DNA of 35,466 bases from CAJLIR01 sp964408085 (GCA_964408085.1 CAYOYB010000013.1:1-35466); one strand, 5' to 3'; shown: positions 16,951 to 25,738, counted from the first letter of the stretch. Notes: a model not told the origin generated them from the letters alone. A program made the numbers and translations.

Positions 16951-16959
16951 TGTTATAAT
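16951..16959 (+). promoter_or_regulatory. Extended -10 promoter of the DUF1934-like/argS unit
   Basis: TGTTATAAT gives a full extended -10, 29 bases upstream of the GTG start codon. No convincing -35 is seen, which an extended -10 can tolerate. The flanking gap is almost pure A/T. Confidence 0.6.
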
Positions 16960-16987
16960 TACTTGCAGTTAAGTTGGTGGTTTATTT

Positions 16988-17338
16988 GTGTCTAAAATAA
17001 AAATAAAAACAACAATTAATGGTAAAATAGTAGAATTTAAAGGAATAAAAAAACAAAATAGTATTATATATAAAGATAGTGATATTTTAGTTTCAATTAT
17101 AATCGACAATATTTTAAAAATAAAAAGAGAAAACGATGAATTTAAATTAGAGTTAAATTTTATTAAAAATAAACAAACTAAAGTATATTATGTTCTTAAA
17201 AAGTATAATCAAAATTTAGAATTTTTACTGGAAACTAAAAAATTAGATATAGGTAAAAATTATATAGAGGTTTTATATCATATTGTGGATAGTAATGATG
17301 ATGATATTAGTTTTATGTTAGAATTTGAGGAGATATAA
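16988..17338 (+). CDS. DUF1934 (YwiB-like) small beta-barrel protein
   Basis: The 116-residue protein has alternating hydrophobic/polar strands (KIKIKTTINGKIVEFKG, VYYVLKKYNQNLEFLLETKKLDI, NYIEVLYHIVD), as in YwiB/DUF1934 proteins with a lipocalin-like barrel. There is no signal peptide. In Bacilli this family is often encoded immediately upstream of argS, exactly as here, where the stop and the argS start share one base (TAATG). Its biochemical function is unknown. The start is GTG, supported by GGTGG at 16976-16980, seven bases upstream; no ATG is available nearby. Sequence similarity is weak by eye, so the assignment leans on gene order and fold pattern. Confidence 0.7.
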   Translation: MSKIKIKTTINGKIVEFKGIKKQNSIIYKDSDILVSIIIDNILKIKRENDEFKLELNFIKNKQTKVYYVLKKYNQNLEFLLETKKLDIGKNYIEVLYHIVDSNDDDISFMLEFEEI

Positions 17339-19014
17339 TGGAAATAAGAGATATAGTAAAAAAAGATTTATTTGCTGTTTTAAAGGACTATGTAACAGTT
17401 GACCAAATTTTAATTGAGCAGCCTAAAATAAAATCTTTAGGGGATTATTCAGTACCTTGTTTTAGTTATGCGAAAGTATTACATAAGTCGCCTAATGATA
17501 TTGCTCTTATGATTAAGGAAAAATTAAATTCAGATAATTATACTAAAATTGATGTAGTAAATGGTTATTTAAATTTAACTATAAGTGATAAATTATTAAA
17601 TGATAAATTAAGACATATGTTTAAGGATGAAAAATTTGGTATTGATATGCCTACCAAAAAAGAATTATATTTTTTAGATTATGGTGGCCCTAATGTAGCA
17701 AAACCTTTACATGTTGGACATTTACGTACAGCTATTGTTGGGGAGAGTATCAAACGAATTATTGAGTATATGGGTCATAAAACAATGTGTGATGTACATT
17801 TAGGTGATTATGGTTTGCAAATTGGCGAAGTAATTTATGGTATGATACGTGATAATAAAAAAATCGAAGATTTAGACATAACTTATTTAGATTATATTTA
17901 TCCTGAAATGAATAGACTATGTAAAGAAGATGAACAATTAAAACAGAAGTGCGCAGAAATAACAAAAGAATTACAAGATGGAAATCCTTTATATCAAGCT
18001 TATTTTAAAAAGATAAGAGAAATTTCTGTTGCTGATATTAAAAAGAATTATGATTTTTTATCAGTTAAATTTGATTTATGGCAGGGTGAAAGTGATGCCT
18101 ACCAGTATTTAAAACCAGTTGAAGATATTTTAGAAAAACAAAATTTATTAACTAAAAGTGATGGTGCTTTAGTAGTTGAGGTTGCTAGTGATGATGATAA
18201 GAAACCATTACCACCACTTGTGTTTAAAAAAAGTAATGGAGCTTATTTATATGCTTCAACTGATTTAGCTACGATTTATGAAAGGGTAACAAAGTATAAT
18301 CCCGAACATATATTGTATATAGTTGATAATAGACAAGATTTACATTTTTCTCAAGTTTTTAGAGTTTGTTCAAAAGCAAGTATTTGTGATACTTCTAAAC
18401 TAGAATTTTTAGGTTATGGTACTGTTAATGGTAGTGATGGTAAACCTTATAAAACAAGAAATGGCGATACTCCAAAATTAGAGAATTTATTTAAACAAGC
18501 TAAGGAAATATTTGTTGCTAAAAAAGAAACAAATAAAGATATGAGTGAAGAAGATATTGATAAAATAGTTAACGCAATTTTAAAGTTTGCCGATTTAGAG
18601 AATGCTCGTGAAAGAGATTATATTTTTGATTTAGCAAAGTTTTCTGATGTTGTAGGTAAAACAGGACCTTATATTTTATATACATATCTTCGTATTAATA
18701 AAATGATTAAAAATAGTAATATAAACGAATTAACGGACATTATATATAATGATGTTGATAGAGATTTGAGAGTAAAAATAACAAATTTATCTTCTGCTTT
18801 AAAAAATGCTTTTGAAGAAAGAAAACCTAATTATATTGCTGATTATTTATATGAACTTTGTGTTTTAACAAATGTATTTTATCAAAATAATCATTTAAAT
18901 AATTTAAGTGATAATATAAAGAAAAATGATTGGATTTATGTCTTAACATTAACAAATAAAATAATAAAGCAATTATTAAATTTATTAGTGATTGACATTC
19001 CTACAATAATGTAA
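17338..19014 (+). CDS. argS: Arginyl-tRNA synthetase
   Basis: This is a full-length (558 residues) class I synthetase that charges tRNA-Arg. An N-terminal additional domain (about 1-100; DYSVPCFSYAKVLHKSP) is followed by the Rossmann core with the HIGH-type signature HVGH at 125-128 (GPNVAKPLHVGHLRTAIVG), the DVHLGDYGLQIGE loop, and the ArgRS-specific GYGTVNGSDGKPYKTRNGD segment that replaces KMSKS. The C-terminal anticodon-binding (DALR) domain follows, beginning near GKTGPYILYTYLRI. All expected motifs are present. It is translationally coupled to the upstream DUF1934-like gene. Its last codons also contain the predicted -35 element of the rpoE promoter. No T-box leader is visible. Confidence 0.98.
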   Translation: MEIRDIVKKDLFAVLKDYVTVDQILIEQPKIKSLGDYSVPCFSYAKVLHKSPNDIALMIKEKLNSDNYTKIDVVNGYLNLTISDKLLNDKLRHMFKDEKFGIDMPTKKELYFLDYGGPNVAKPLHVGHLRTAIVGESIKRIIEYMGHKTMCDVHLGDYGLQIGEVIYGMIRDNKKIEDLDITYLDYIYPEMNRLCKEDEQLKQKCAEITKELQDGNPLYQAYFKKIREISVADIKKNYDFLSVKFDLWQGESDAYQYLKPVEDILEKQNLLTKSDGALVVEVASDDDKKPLPPLVFKKSNGAYLYASTDLATIYERVTKYNPEHILYIVDNRQDLHFSQVFRVCSKASICDTSKLEFLGYGTVNGSDGKPYKTRNGDTPKLENLFKQAKEIFVAKKETNKDMSEEDIDKIVNAILKFADLENARERDYIFDLAKFSDVVGKTGPYILYTYLRINKMIKNSNINELTDIIYNDVDRDLRVKITNLSSALKNAFEERKPNYIADYLYELCVLTNVFYQNNHLNNLSDNIKKNDWIYVLTLTNKIIKQLLNLLVIDIPTIM

Positions 19015-19020
19015 TAATAT
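18992..19020 (+). promoter_or_regulatory. Promoter of rpoE inside the 3' end of argS
   Basis: A perfect TTGACA (18992-18997) lies within argS codons. It is followed by a 17-base spacer and TAATAT (19015-19020). The predicted transcription start near 19027 falls in the palindrome at 19022-19037. Confidence 0.7.
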
Positions 19021-19021
19021 A

Positions 19022-19037
19022 TTAACGGTAACGTTAA
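19022..19037 (+). promoter_or_regulatory. Palindrome at the predicted rpoE transcription start
   Basis: TTAACG (19022-19027), GTAA, then CGTTAA (19032-19037) is a perfect 6+6 inverted repeat. As DNA it could be an operator over the start site. As RNA it would be a hairpin with a GNRA-type GUAA loop at the very 5' end. No T run follows, so it is not a terminator. Confidence 0.5.
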
Positions 19038-19064
19038 ACAAGCTAAAATGTGGAGGGAAAAATT

Positions 19065-19511
19065 ATGAGTTTAAAAGAAATGACAAAAGAAGAATTAGAG
19101 GTTCTTTCTTATACTGATTTAACTTATATGTTACTTAAAGAAAATAAAAAAACAATGACAACACCAGCAATATTTAAATTAATTTGTGAATTATTAGATT
19201 ATACTGATGAAGAATATGCTGCTAAAATAGGTGACTACTATACATCTTTAACAATTGATAAAAGATTTGTGCTTTTAGATAATGCTGAGTGGGATATACG
19301 TGATAATCATAAAATAGATATTATTGTTGATGATGATGAAGATGAAGAAGATATTGAAGAATCTGAAGAGACTGAGGATGAAGAAAACGAAGAAGTTGAT
19401 GATTTAGAAACAGAAGAAGAAATTAACGCCCTTGATGATGATTTAGATGATGTTGATGATGATTTAGAAGATTTAGCTATTATTGATGATGATGAATCTG
19501 AAGAAGAATAA
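19065..19511 (+). CDS. rpoE: RNA polymerase delta subunit
   Basis: This 148-residue protein has the two-part delta layout: an N-terminal HARE-HTH domain (about 1-75; LSYTDLTYMLLKENKKTMTT, LTIDKRFVLLDNAEWDIRDN) and a long acidic disordered tail (about 85-148) made almost only of Asp and Glu. Delta binds core RNA polymerase in Gram-positive bacteria, promotes recycling and sharpens promoter selectivity. ATG 19065 is chosen because GGAGGG lies directly upstream; the in-frame GTG at 19050 overlaps that site. It has its own promoter within argS and a strong terminator, so it is a single-gene unit. Confidence 0.95.
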   Translation: MSLKEMTKEELEVLSYTDLTYMLLKENKKTMTTPAIFKLICELLDYTDEEYAAKIGDYYTSLTIDKRFVLLDNAEWDIRDNHKIDIIVDDDEDEEDIEESEETEDEENEEVDDLETEEEINALDDDLDDVDDDLEDLAIIDDDESEEE

Positions 19512-19533
19512 AAATTAATTATTATAAATACTT

Positions 19534-19569
19534 AAATATGATATGTAGTTTAAATATCATATTTTTTTT
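19534..19569 (+). terminator. Intrinsic terminator of rpoE
   Basis: A perfect 11-bp stem, AAATATGATAT (19534-19544) with ATATCATATTT (19554-19564), has a nine-base loop and a T run to 19569. Confidence 0.85.
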
Positions 19570-19597
19570 AATATTTATTTATAAAAAAATTAATTTC

Positions 19598-19606
19598 TGT
19601 TATAAT
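19598..19606 (+). promoter_or_regulatory. Extended -10 promoter of polC
   Basis: TGTTATAAT, identical to the element upstream of the DUF1934-like gene, lies 17 bases before the polC ATG. The ribosome site GGTGG (19615-19619) follows. No clear -35 is seen. Confidence 0.6.
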
Positions 19607-19622
19607 TTTAATAGGTGGTAGT

Positions 19623-22600
19623 ATGCAACAATATATGGAAGTTTTATTAAAAAAAATTAATTATCCAGAAGAAAAATATGATAATTTTAAAAACGCTAAA
19701 GTTGATAAAATAGTAGGTAATCATGATAAGACAAAATATATATTTTATATTATAATTGATAATATGTTGAGTGTTTCTGATTATTTGGAATTTGTAACTT
19801 TATTAGAAAATGCTTATCAAGAATTATCAAGTATTGAAGTGTTATTTACAGTTTTAAATAAAAAAGATAGTGACATAAAAGATTATTATAAAATACTAAT
19901 TAAAAAAATAGCGGCATCTTCAAAACTTATAGAAGGATTAGCTGATTTAAAAATTGAAGTAATTGATAATAAATTAGTAATTAATGCTTTAAATTTAGCG
20001 CAACAATTAAGAATTGATGATATTAAAGATAAATTAAGTTTGCTGTATAAAAAAATAGGGTATGAGGTAAATATTTCAGTTAATGTTATAGAGAATAGTG
20101 AAATAAAAAAAGAAATTGAAAATGATTTAAAAATAGATGTTCCTAAGGAGTTATTAGAAAGAAGTCCAGAAATTGTTAAAGAAGAAAAAAGAAAATGGGT
20201 TCCAGATAAAAACTATAAAAGACCACCATTAATTGTTGAACCAGATAATCCAGATATTGTTTTTGGTAAAAAAATAGATGATAAAGCTGTTAGATTAGAT
20301 ACTATTTCTTCGACTGGGACAGTTATTGTTGAGGTTGAAATATTTGGTAAAGATGCCATTGTAACTAAAAAAGGACTTAGAATTATAACTTTAAAGTTGA
20401 CTGATTATACTGATAGTATTTATGCGAAAATTTTTGTTAATGAGGAAGAAGAATTTAATATAATAGATAAAGCTTTAAAAGTTGGAAATTGGTATAAGAT
20501 AAAAGGTAGTGTAAAAAATGATGAGTATTCCAAAGAATTAACTTTAAGTGCTACTGATGTTAATAATTTTAAAGTTGAAAAACAAGAATTAGTTGATGAT
20601 GCTGATATAAAAAGAGTTGAACTTCATGCCCATACAATGATGAGTCAAATGGATGGTATTACTAAGCTGGATTTAGGTAAACATACTTGTGAATTAGTTG
20701 AAAAAACAATTAAAATGGGTTATCGAGGAGTCGCAATTACAGACCATAGTGGTTGTCAAGCTTTTCCAATTTCTTTTGGAATTATTAAATCACACAATAA
20801 AAAAATAAGAAGTGGAATTAAAGCTAAAATTGAAGAGTTAGAAAATTCTTTATTAGAAGAGACAGATAATAATAAAAAAGATGAAATCAATACTGAATTA
20901 GAAAAAAATAAAGAGTTGCTAAAAAATCCACCAATTTTTAAAGGACTATATGGTACAGAACTTACATTAGTTGATGATACAGTAAATATTGTTGTAAGAC
21001 CAACCAATGAAAACCTTATTGATAATACTTATGTTGTTTTCGATACTGAAACAACAGGTTTTAATGCTGGTGGGGCTGACCAAATGATTGAAATTGGTGC
21101 AGTTAAAATTAAAGAAGGAAATATCATAGAGCGATTTGATGAATTGATTGACCCAGGCAGACATATACCAGATAGAATTACCGAACTTACCTGTATTACT
21201 GATGAGATGGTTAAAGGTAAAGGCAATGAAGAAACTGTTACTCGTAAATTTTTAGAATGGGCTGGTAATTTACCAATGGTAGCTCATAATGCCAAATTCG
21301 ATATATCATTTATTGAGATGGCTATGAAAAAATATGACCTGGGTGTATTTACTAATACAGTTATTGATACATTGGAGTTATCACGTACCTTAGACCAAGG
21401 TTATGCTAGACATGGTCTTTCGGCTTTAGTTAAAAGATACAATGTTCCTTGGGAAGAAGATGCGCATCACCGTGCTGATTACGATGCCGAGGGAACTGCT
21501 TTAGTTTTCCATAAAATGTTGAAAAAATTAGAGGCTCAAAAATTTGAGAAAATTAGTGATTTAGATAAATTAATTTCTAAAGATGAAATTTATAAATTTG
21601 GTCGTACTTATCATTTTAATGCGATTGCTTTAAATAAAGAAGGTTTAAAAAATTTATTTACAATTATATCATTAGCTAATACAGTCTATTTATATAAAAC
21701 ACCAAGAATTTTAAGAAGTAAATTAAATGAACTTAGAGATGGATTATTAATTGGAAGTGGCTGTTACGAATCGGAAGTCTTTAAAGAAGCTAGAAGCAAA
21801 GAAGGGGAAGAGTTAACTAATATAATTAATTTTTATGATTATGTTGAAGTTCAACCACCAGAAGTTTATGATCATTTAATTCAACTTGGTGATTTTAAAG
21901 ATAAAATAGAGTTACAGAATCATATTCGTAAAGTTATTGATGCAACTATATCAGCTGGAAAAATTATTGTTGCAACAGGAGATGTCCATCATTTTTATAG
22001 GGAAGATAAAATTTATCGTGAAATTATTGTTAATCAAAAAGTACCTGGTGGTGGTCGTCATCCACTTGCTAAAAATGACATTAAAAGTATTCCATCACAA
22101 CACTTTAGGACAACTAGAGAGATGTTAGATGACTTTTCATTTTTGCCTAGTGATTTAGCCTACCAAATCGTTGTTACTAATACTAATAAAGTATTAGATA
22201 TGGTTGATGAATTAGAAGTTATTCCTGATACTGGTGGAACACCATTTTCACCAAGAGTAAAAAGTGATGATGAACAGTCTTATCTTGATTGCCCACGTGT
22301 TGTAACAGATTTAGTTTATAATAAAGCCGAAGAATGGTATGGAAATCCATTACCATATTCAATTGAAGAACGTATTGCTACTGAGTTATATGGTGATGTT
22401 GTTTTAACTGCAATTAAAAATGATTTAAAAGATGAAAATTTAGATGAGCAACAATTGAATGTTGAGGCTTTTAAACGTCTACATGAAGTAATTTTAAAAG
22501 GTTCGGATGATGTTAAGAACTTAGTTCGTGAATATATTAAAAAAACATCTGAAGAAGAACTTAGTGATAAAGATGTAGAAAAGAATTTAAAAAAATCATT

Positions 22601-24404
22601 AGGTGGTGTTATTGGTGCTGGATTCGACCCTATTTATTTGATTGCGCAACGACTTGTTAAACACTCAAATGACGAAGGATTTTTAGTTGGATCGCGTGGT
22701 TCGGTTGGTTCTTCATTTGTTGCTACCTTAATGGGTATAACTGAGGTTAATCCACTGGCTGCTCATTATCGATGTGGTAAGTGCAAATGTAGTATTTTTG
22801 AAGACGATACAGGTAAACCTCTTGGAGCAGATTATTCATCAGGATTTGATTTACCAGATAAGATGTGTCCTAATTGTAATATACCATTAATTAAAGATGG
22901 ACAAGATATGCCTTTTGCAACATTTTTAGGATTTAATGCTGATAAGGTTCCTGATATTGACCTTAACTTTTCCGATTTAAATCAAGCTAGTACGCATGCT
23001 TATACCAAGGTTTTATTTGGAGCTGATAATGTTTATAGAGCAGGGACAATAGGTACTGTAGCAGATAAAACAGCTTTTGGATTTGTTAAAGGTTATTGTG
23101 AAGATAAGAATATTGTTATGCGAACAGCTGAGGTTGAAAGATTAGCTATTGGTTGCACAGGTGTTAAAAGAACAACTGGTCAACATCCAGGTGGAATCGT
23201 TGTTATACCTGATTATATGGAATGTTTTGATTTTACACCATTCCAGTTCCCAGCTGAAGATCCAACTTCTGCTTGGCGAACAACACATTTTGATTATCAC
23301 TCAATTGAAGAATGTGTTTTAAAGCTTGATATTTTAGGTCACTCTGACCCAACACAACTTCGTTTAATTCAATTACAGTCTGGCACTGATATTATGAAAG
23401 TGCCACTAGATGATAAAGATACAATGAGTATTTTTACATCAACAAAAGCCTTAGGTGTTACAAAAGAACAAATCATGTGTAATACTGGGACACTTGGAAT
23501 TCCTGAGTTTGGAACACCATTTACGATTCAATTAGTTGAAGATACAAAACCAACAACTTTCGCAGAATTAGTAAAAATTTCTGGGTTATCCCATGGAACT
23601 GATGTATGGCTTGGAAATGCTAAAGATTTATGTACTCCTGATGAGAATGGCAACATCATGGTACCATTTAAAGAGACAATTGGCTGTCGTGATGATATTA
23701 TGGTTTATTTGATGTATAAAGGTGTTAAGCCAATTAAAGCCTTCAAAATTATGGAATTTGTACGTAAAGGTAAAGCCAGTAAAGATCCAGAAACTTGGAA
23801 AGGCTTTGTTGAAATCATGCAAGAAGCAAATATTCCAGAATGGTTTATTGAATCATGTCGAAAAATTAAATATATGTTCCCTAAAGCCCATGCTGCTGCT
23901 TATGTCATTAGTGCCTTTAGAATAGCTTGGTATAAAGTTCATATGCCAGTTTATTTCTATGCATCATGGCTTTCATCAAAGGCAACAGATGTTGATCTAG
24001 AGGCAATGATTGGTGGTTATGATTCTATTAGAAAAAAGATTATTGAAATTCAAAATAAAGGTTATGAAGCTACTAATAAAGAATTAGGACAACTAGAAAG
24101 TTTAAAAGTTGCTTTAGAAGCGACAGCACGTGGTATTAAATTTTTAAATGTTGATTTATATAAAAGTGAATCAATTGTTTGGGTAGCTAAAAATGATACA
24201 GAAATATATCCACCATTTAATGCGATTGATGGACTTGGAGATACAGTTGCTAATAACATCGTTGAAGAAAGAGAAAAACAAGAGTTTTTAAGTATTGAGG
24301 ATTTACAAAAACGTGCTAAAATATCAGGAACATTAATTGAGAAAATGCGAATGATGGATATATTTGAAGGCATGGATGAATCTAGTCAATTATCATTATT
24401 TTAA
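19623..24404 (+). CDS. polC: DNA polymerase III PolC-type alpha subunit with 3'-5' exonuclease
   Basis: This is the replicative polymerase of low-GC Gram-positives, with 1593 residues against about 1440 in Bacillus. Order: N-terminal domain (1-170), OB fold (about 225-325), PHP domain part 1 with HAHT (His335, His337) and ITDHSG, DnaQ-type exonuclease (VVFDTETTGF, acidic residues 474 and 476; HNAKFD; HHRADYDAEGTA), PHP part 2 (ATGDVHHFYRED), then the polymerase core with a cysteine zinc motif (CGKC...CPNC) and catalytic PDIDLNF (Asp1111, Asp1113). The helix-hairpin-helix and C-terminal region follow, ending in SQLSLF, a clamp-binding-type tail. The oddity is a charged, helical insertion of roughly 40 residues within about 391-440, between the PHP part-1 motif and the exonuclease. 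The gene is a single unit. Confidence 0.98.
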   Translation: MQQYMEVLLKKINYPEEKYDNFKNAKVDKIVGNHDKTKYIFYIIIDNMLSVSDYLEFVTLLENAYQELSSIEVLFTVLNKKDSDIKDYYKILIKKIAASSKLIEGLADLKIEVIDNKLVINALNLAQQLRIDDIKDKLSLLYKKIGYEVNISVNVIENSEIKKEIENDLKIDVPKELLERSPEIVKEEKRKWVPDKNYKRPPLIVEPDNPDIVFGKKIDDKAVRLDTISSTGTVIVEVEIFGKDAIVTKKGLRIITLKLTDYTDSIYAKIFVNEEEEFNIIDKALKVGNWYKIKGSVKNDEYSKELTLSATDVNNFKVEKQELVDDADIKRVELHAHTMMSQMDGITKLDLGKHTCELVEKTIKMGYRGVAITDHSGCQAFPISFGIIKSHNKKIRSGIKAKIEELENSLLEETDNNKKDEINTELEKNKELLKNPPIFKGLYGTELTLVDDTVNIVVRPTNENLIDNTYVVFDTETTGFNAGGADQMIEIGAVKIKEGNIIERFDELIDPGRHIPDRITELTCITDEMVKGKGNEETVTRKFLEWAGNLPMVAHNAKFDISFIEMAMKKYDLGVFTNTVIDTLELSRTLDQGYARHGLSALVKRYNVPWEEDAHHRADYDAEGTALVFHKMLKKLEAQKFEKISDLDKLISKDEIYKFGRTYHFNAIALNKEGLKNLFTIISLANTVYLYKTPRILRSKLNELRDGLLIGSGCYESEVFKEARSKEGEELTNIINFYDYVEVQPPEVYDHLIQLGDFKDKIELQNHIRKVIDATISAGKIIVATGDVHHFYREDKIYREIIVNQKVPGGGRHPLAKNDIKSIPSQHFRTTREMLDDFSFLPSDLAYQIVVTNTNKVLDMVDELEVIPDTGGTPFSPRVKSDDEQSYLDCPRVVTDLVYNKAEEWYGNPLPYSIEERIATELYGDVVLTAIKNDLKDENLDEQQLNVEAFKRLHEVILKGSDDVKNLVREYIKKTSEEELSDKDVEKNLKKSLGGVIGAGFDPIYLIAQRLVKHSNDEGFLVGSRGSVGSSFVATLMGITEVNPLAAHYRCGKCKCSIFEDDTGKPLGADYSSGFDLPDKMCPNCNIPLIKDGQDMPFATFLGFNADKVPDIDLNFSDLNQASTHAYTKVLFGADNVYRAGTIGTVADKTAFGFVKGYCEDKNIVMRTAEVERLAIGCTGVKRTTGQHPGGIVVIPDYMECFDFTPFQFPAEDPTSAWRTTHFDYHSIEECVLKLDILGHSDPTQLRLIQLQSGTDIMKVPLDDKDTMSIFTSTKALGVTKEQIMCNTGTLGIPEFGTPFTIQLVEDTKPTTFAELVKISGLSHGTDVWLGNAKDLCTPDENGNIMVPFKETIGCRDDIMVYLMYKGVKPIKAFKIMEFVRKGKASKDPETWKGFVEIMQEANIPEWFIESCRKIKYMFPKAHAAAYVISAFRIAWYKVHMPVYFYASWLSSKATDVDLEAMIGGYDSIRKKIIEIQNKGYEATNKELGQLESLKVALEATARGIKFLNVDLYKSESIVWVAKNDTEIYPPFNAIDGLGDTVANNIVEEREKQEFLSIEDLQKRAKISGTLIEKMRMMDIFEGMDESSQLSLF

Positions 24405-24406
24405 AG

Positions 24407-24432
24407 AATATAGTTAAATGCTATATTTTTTT
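24407..24432 (+). terminator. Intrinsic terminator of polC
   Basis: AATATAG (24407-24413) pairs with CTATATT (24421-24427) around a seven-base loop, followed by T's to 24432. It is a short AT stem, so moderate strength is expected. Confidence 0.7.
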
Positions 24433-24486
24433 GTATACAATAATTAGTATTTTAAATTAGCAATCATTTTTTAACGTTATAAAATG

Positions 24487-24515
24487 TTGCAAATTATTTG
24501 ATTTTCTAATAATAT
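24487..24515 (+). promoter_or_regulatory. Promoter of the 24551 gene pair
   Basis: TTGCAA (24487-24492), a 17-base spacer and TAATAT (24510-24515) lie 35 bases upstream of the start codon. The ribosome site GAGGTG follows at 24539-24544. Confidence 0.6.
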
Positions 24516-24550
24516 AAATGCTATTTTAATATTAGAAGAGGTGTTTTTAG

Positions 24551-25435
24551 ATGGAAGAAAATCAAAATGTAGAAAATCCTAATATTTCTAATGAAGAAAC
24601 TATTAGTAACGGTGAGTTAATTGATATTGTTAGAAAGTTAAATTCTGATAATGAAGTTATATTGCGTGCACTTTTTGATAAAATTGATAGAGCAGAAGAT
24701 AGAAGATATGAAATAGTAAAAGTTAGGCAGGAAATAGATAGTTCAATGAATAAAGCCTTTAAAAATGCATTTATGTGTGGTGTTGGCGCTTTAGCTTTTA
24801 TGTCATTCGCACAAATTGCAATTCAAAAGTTAGGGATGCCAAATATTCTTGAAAGTATGAACAATACTACAAATTATTTTATTAATGGTGATTTTACTAG
24901 AGGTTCATTTGACAATTCGCTTGGTTTTATTAGAAGTTCACTTGACAATTTACAAAATTATATTCAGGTTGTCTTTGGACCATTAAATGAATGGTTAACA
25001 TTAGATAATTTGAAAAATTTCGTTTCAGAAATTGGACCTATTGGGAGTATGGCTGGATTAGCATCTGTTTTTTATGCAAAAAACGTTTTAAAGAATTTGA
25101 AAGAATGGAACGCAAAAAATCGTGAATTAAATATTATGCGAAAAACTATGCCAGAAGATGTAGCCAATACTAAGAAGGCAATGGCAGAATTTAGTTTGAG
25201 TTTAACATTACAAGCTATACGTAATCAAAGAGGTCAAATTTTTAATTATATAAAAAATTGTTTTAATAGGCAAAGTTTAAAATTTGATAATCAAATATCA
25301 GAACCAAAGTCTGTAGCAGGTTTTAATAATCCTTCAGACCCTATTCTTAACTCATCAATGAATGATTGCAACATTGAAAAAGAAAATGATAGTGATGAAT
25401 TAAATAATGATTCAAAATTAGGAAGGAGCAGATAA
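24551..25435 (+). CDS. Unrecognised protein with two hydrophobic segments
   Basis: This 294-residue protein is not recognised. A polar N-terminus rich in Asn/Glu (1-25) leads into a charged helix likely to form a coiled coil (about 28-66: LIDIVRKLNSDNEVILRALF, KIDRAEDRRYEIVKVRQEID). A hydrophobic segment (about 75-95: AFMCGVGALAFMSFAQIAIQ) and a second weaker one (about 160-180: IGPIGSMAGLASVFYAKNVL) follow. The C-terminal 60 residues are polar and low in complexity. It could be a two-pass membrane protein with a large loop of about 65 residues. The next gene begins two bases after its stop, so the pair forms one unit. No function is proposed. Confidence 0.7.
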   Translation: MEENQNVENPNISNEETISNGELIDIVRKLNSDNEVILRALFDKIDRAEDRRYEIVKVRQEIDSSMNKAFKNAFMCGVGALAFMSFAQIAIQKLGMPNILESMNNTTNYFINGDFTRGSFDNSLGFIRSSLDNLQNYIQVVFGPLNEWLTLDNLKNFVSEIGPIGSMAGLASVFYAKNVLKNLKEWNAKNRELNIMRKTMPEDVANTKKAMAEFSLSLTLQAIRNQRGQIFNYIKNCFNRQSLKFDNQISEPKSVAGFNNPSDPILNSSMNDCNIEKENDSDELNNDSKLGRSR

Positions 25436-25436
25436 T

Positions 25437-25661
25437 ATGTTGGAAGCTGGAACAGTTTTGGATTTAGACGATAATAATTCATATGCAGTGATTTCAAATG
25501 TTGAGTATAATAATAAAGAATATTTGTATTTAGTTGATTTAAATGATAATTCAAATATGATGTTTGTTGAAAAAATTGGTAATGAGATTGTACCTATTAA
25601 TGATACTAAATTAGCTAAAAATTTAATTTTAGTGATGAATGAGAAAATAAATAACATTTAA
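25437..25661 (+). CDS. Small beta-rich protein, possibly DUF1292-like
   Basis: This 74-residue acidic protein (EAGTVLDLDDNNSYAVIS, NNKEYLYLVDLNDNSNMMF) resembles small DUF1292/YrzB-type proteins in its strand pattern and in the KEYLYLVDL core, but the match is weak and made by eye. The start is supported by AAGGAG eight bases before the ATG, and the gene follows the previous stop immediately. A terminator overlaps its stop codon. The family has no established function. Confidence 0.55.
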   Translation: MLEAGTVLDLDDNNSYAVISNVEYNNKEYLYLVDLNDNSNMMFVEKIGNEIVPINDTKLAKNLILVMNEKINNI

Positions 25662-25676
25662 TACTGTTATTTTTTT
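25649..25676 (+). terminator. Intrinsic terminator after the 25437 gene
   Basis: AAATAACA (25649-25656) pairs with TGTTATTT (25665-25672), with an eight-base loop and further T's to 25676. It overlaps the end of the gene. Confidence 0.72.
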
Positions 25677-25692
25677 CTTGTAATAAAATTAT

Positions 25693-25720
25693 TTGTTAAA
25701 TTAAGAATTTGCGTTATAAT
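25693..25720 (+). promoter_or_regulatory. Promoter of mutM operon
   Basis: TTGTTA (25693-25698), a 16-base spacer and TATAAT (25715-25720) are followed by the GAGGTG ribosome site seven bases before the mutM ATG. A transcript from here cannot include the in-frame ATG at 25709. Confidence 0.65.
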
Positions 25721-25738
25721 TATATAGAGGTGAATTAT

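Noticed and set aside
16816..16987. Replication origin or DNA-unwinding element in the extremely AT-rich gap
   Set aside because: No DnaA-box cluster is present and dnaA/dnaN are not nearby; it is better explained as a divergent promoter region.
24062..24373. 103-codon minus-strand frame inside the 3' end of polC
   Set aside because: It lies wholly within conserved polC sequence and has no ribosome site or family resemblance.
25291..25657. Minus-strand frames opposite the 24551/25437 gene pair
   Set aside because: The plus-strand genes have proper ribosome sites, a promoter and a terminator; the antisense frames have none.
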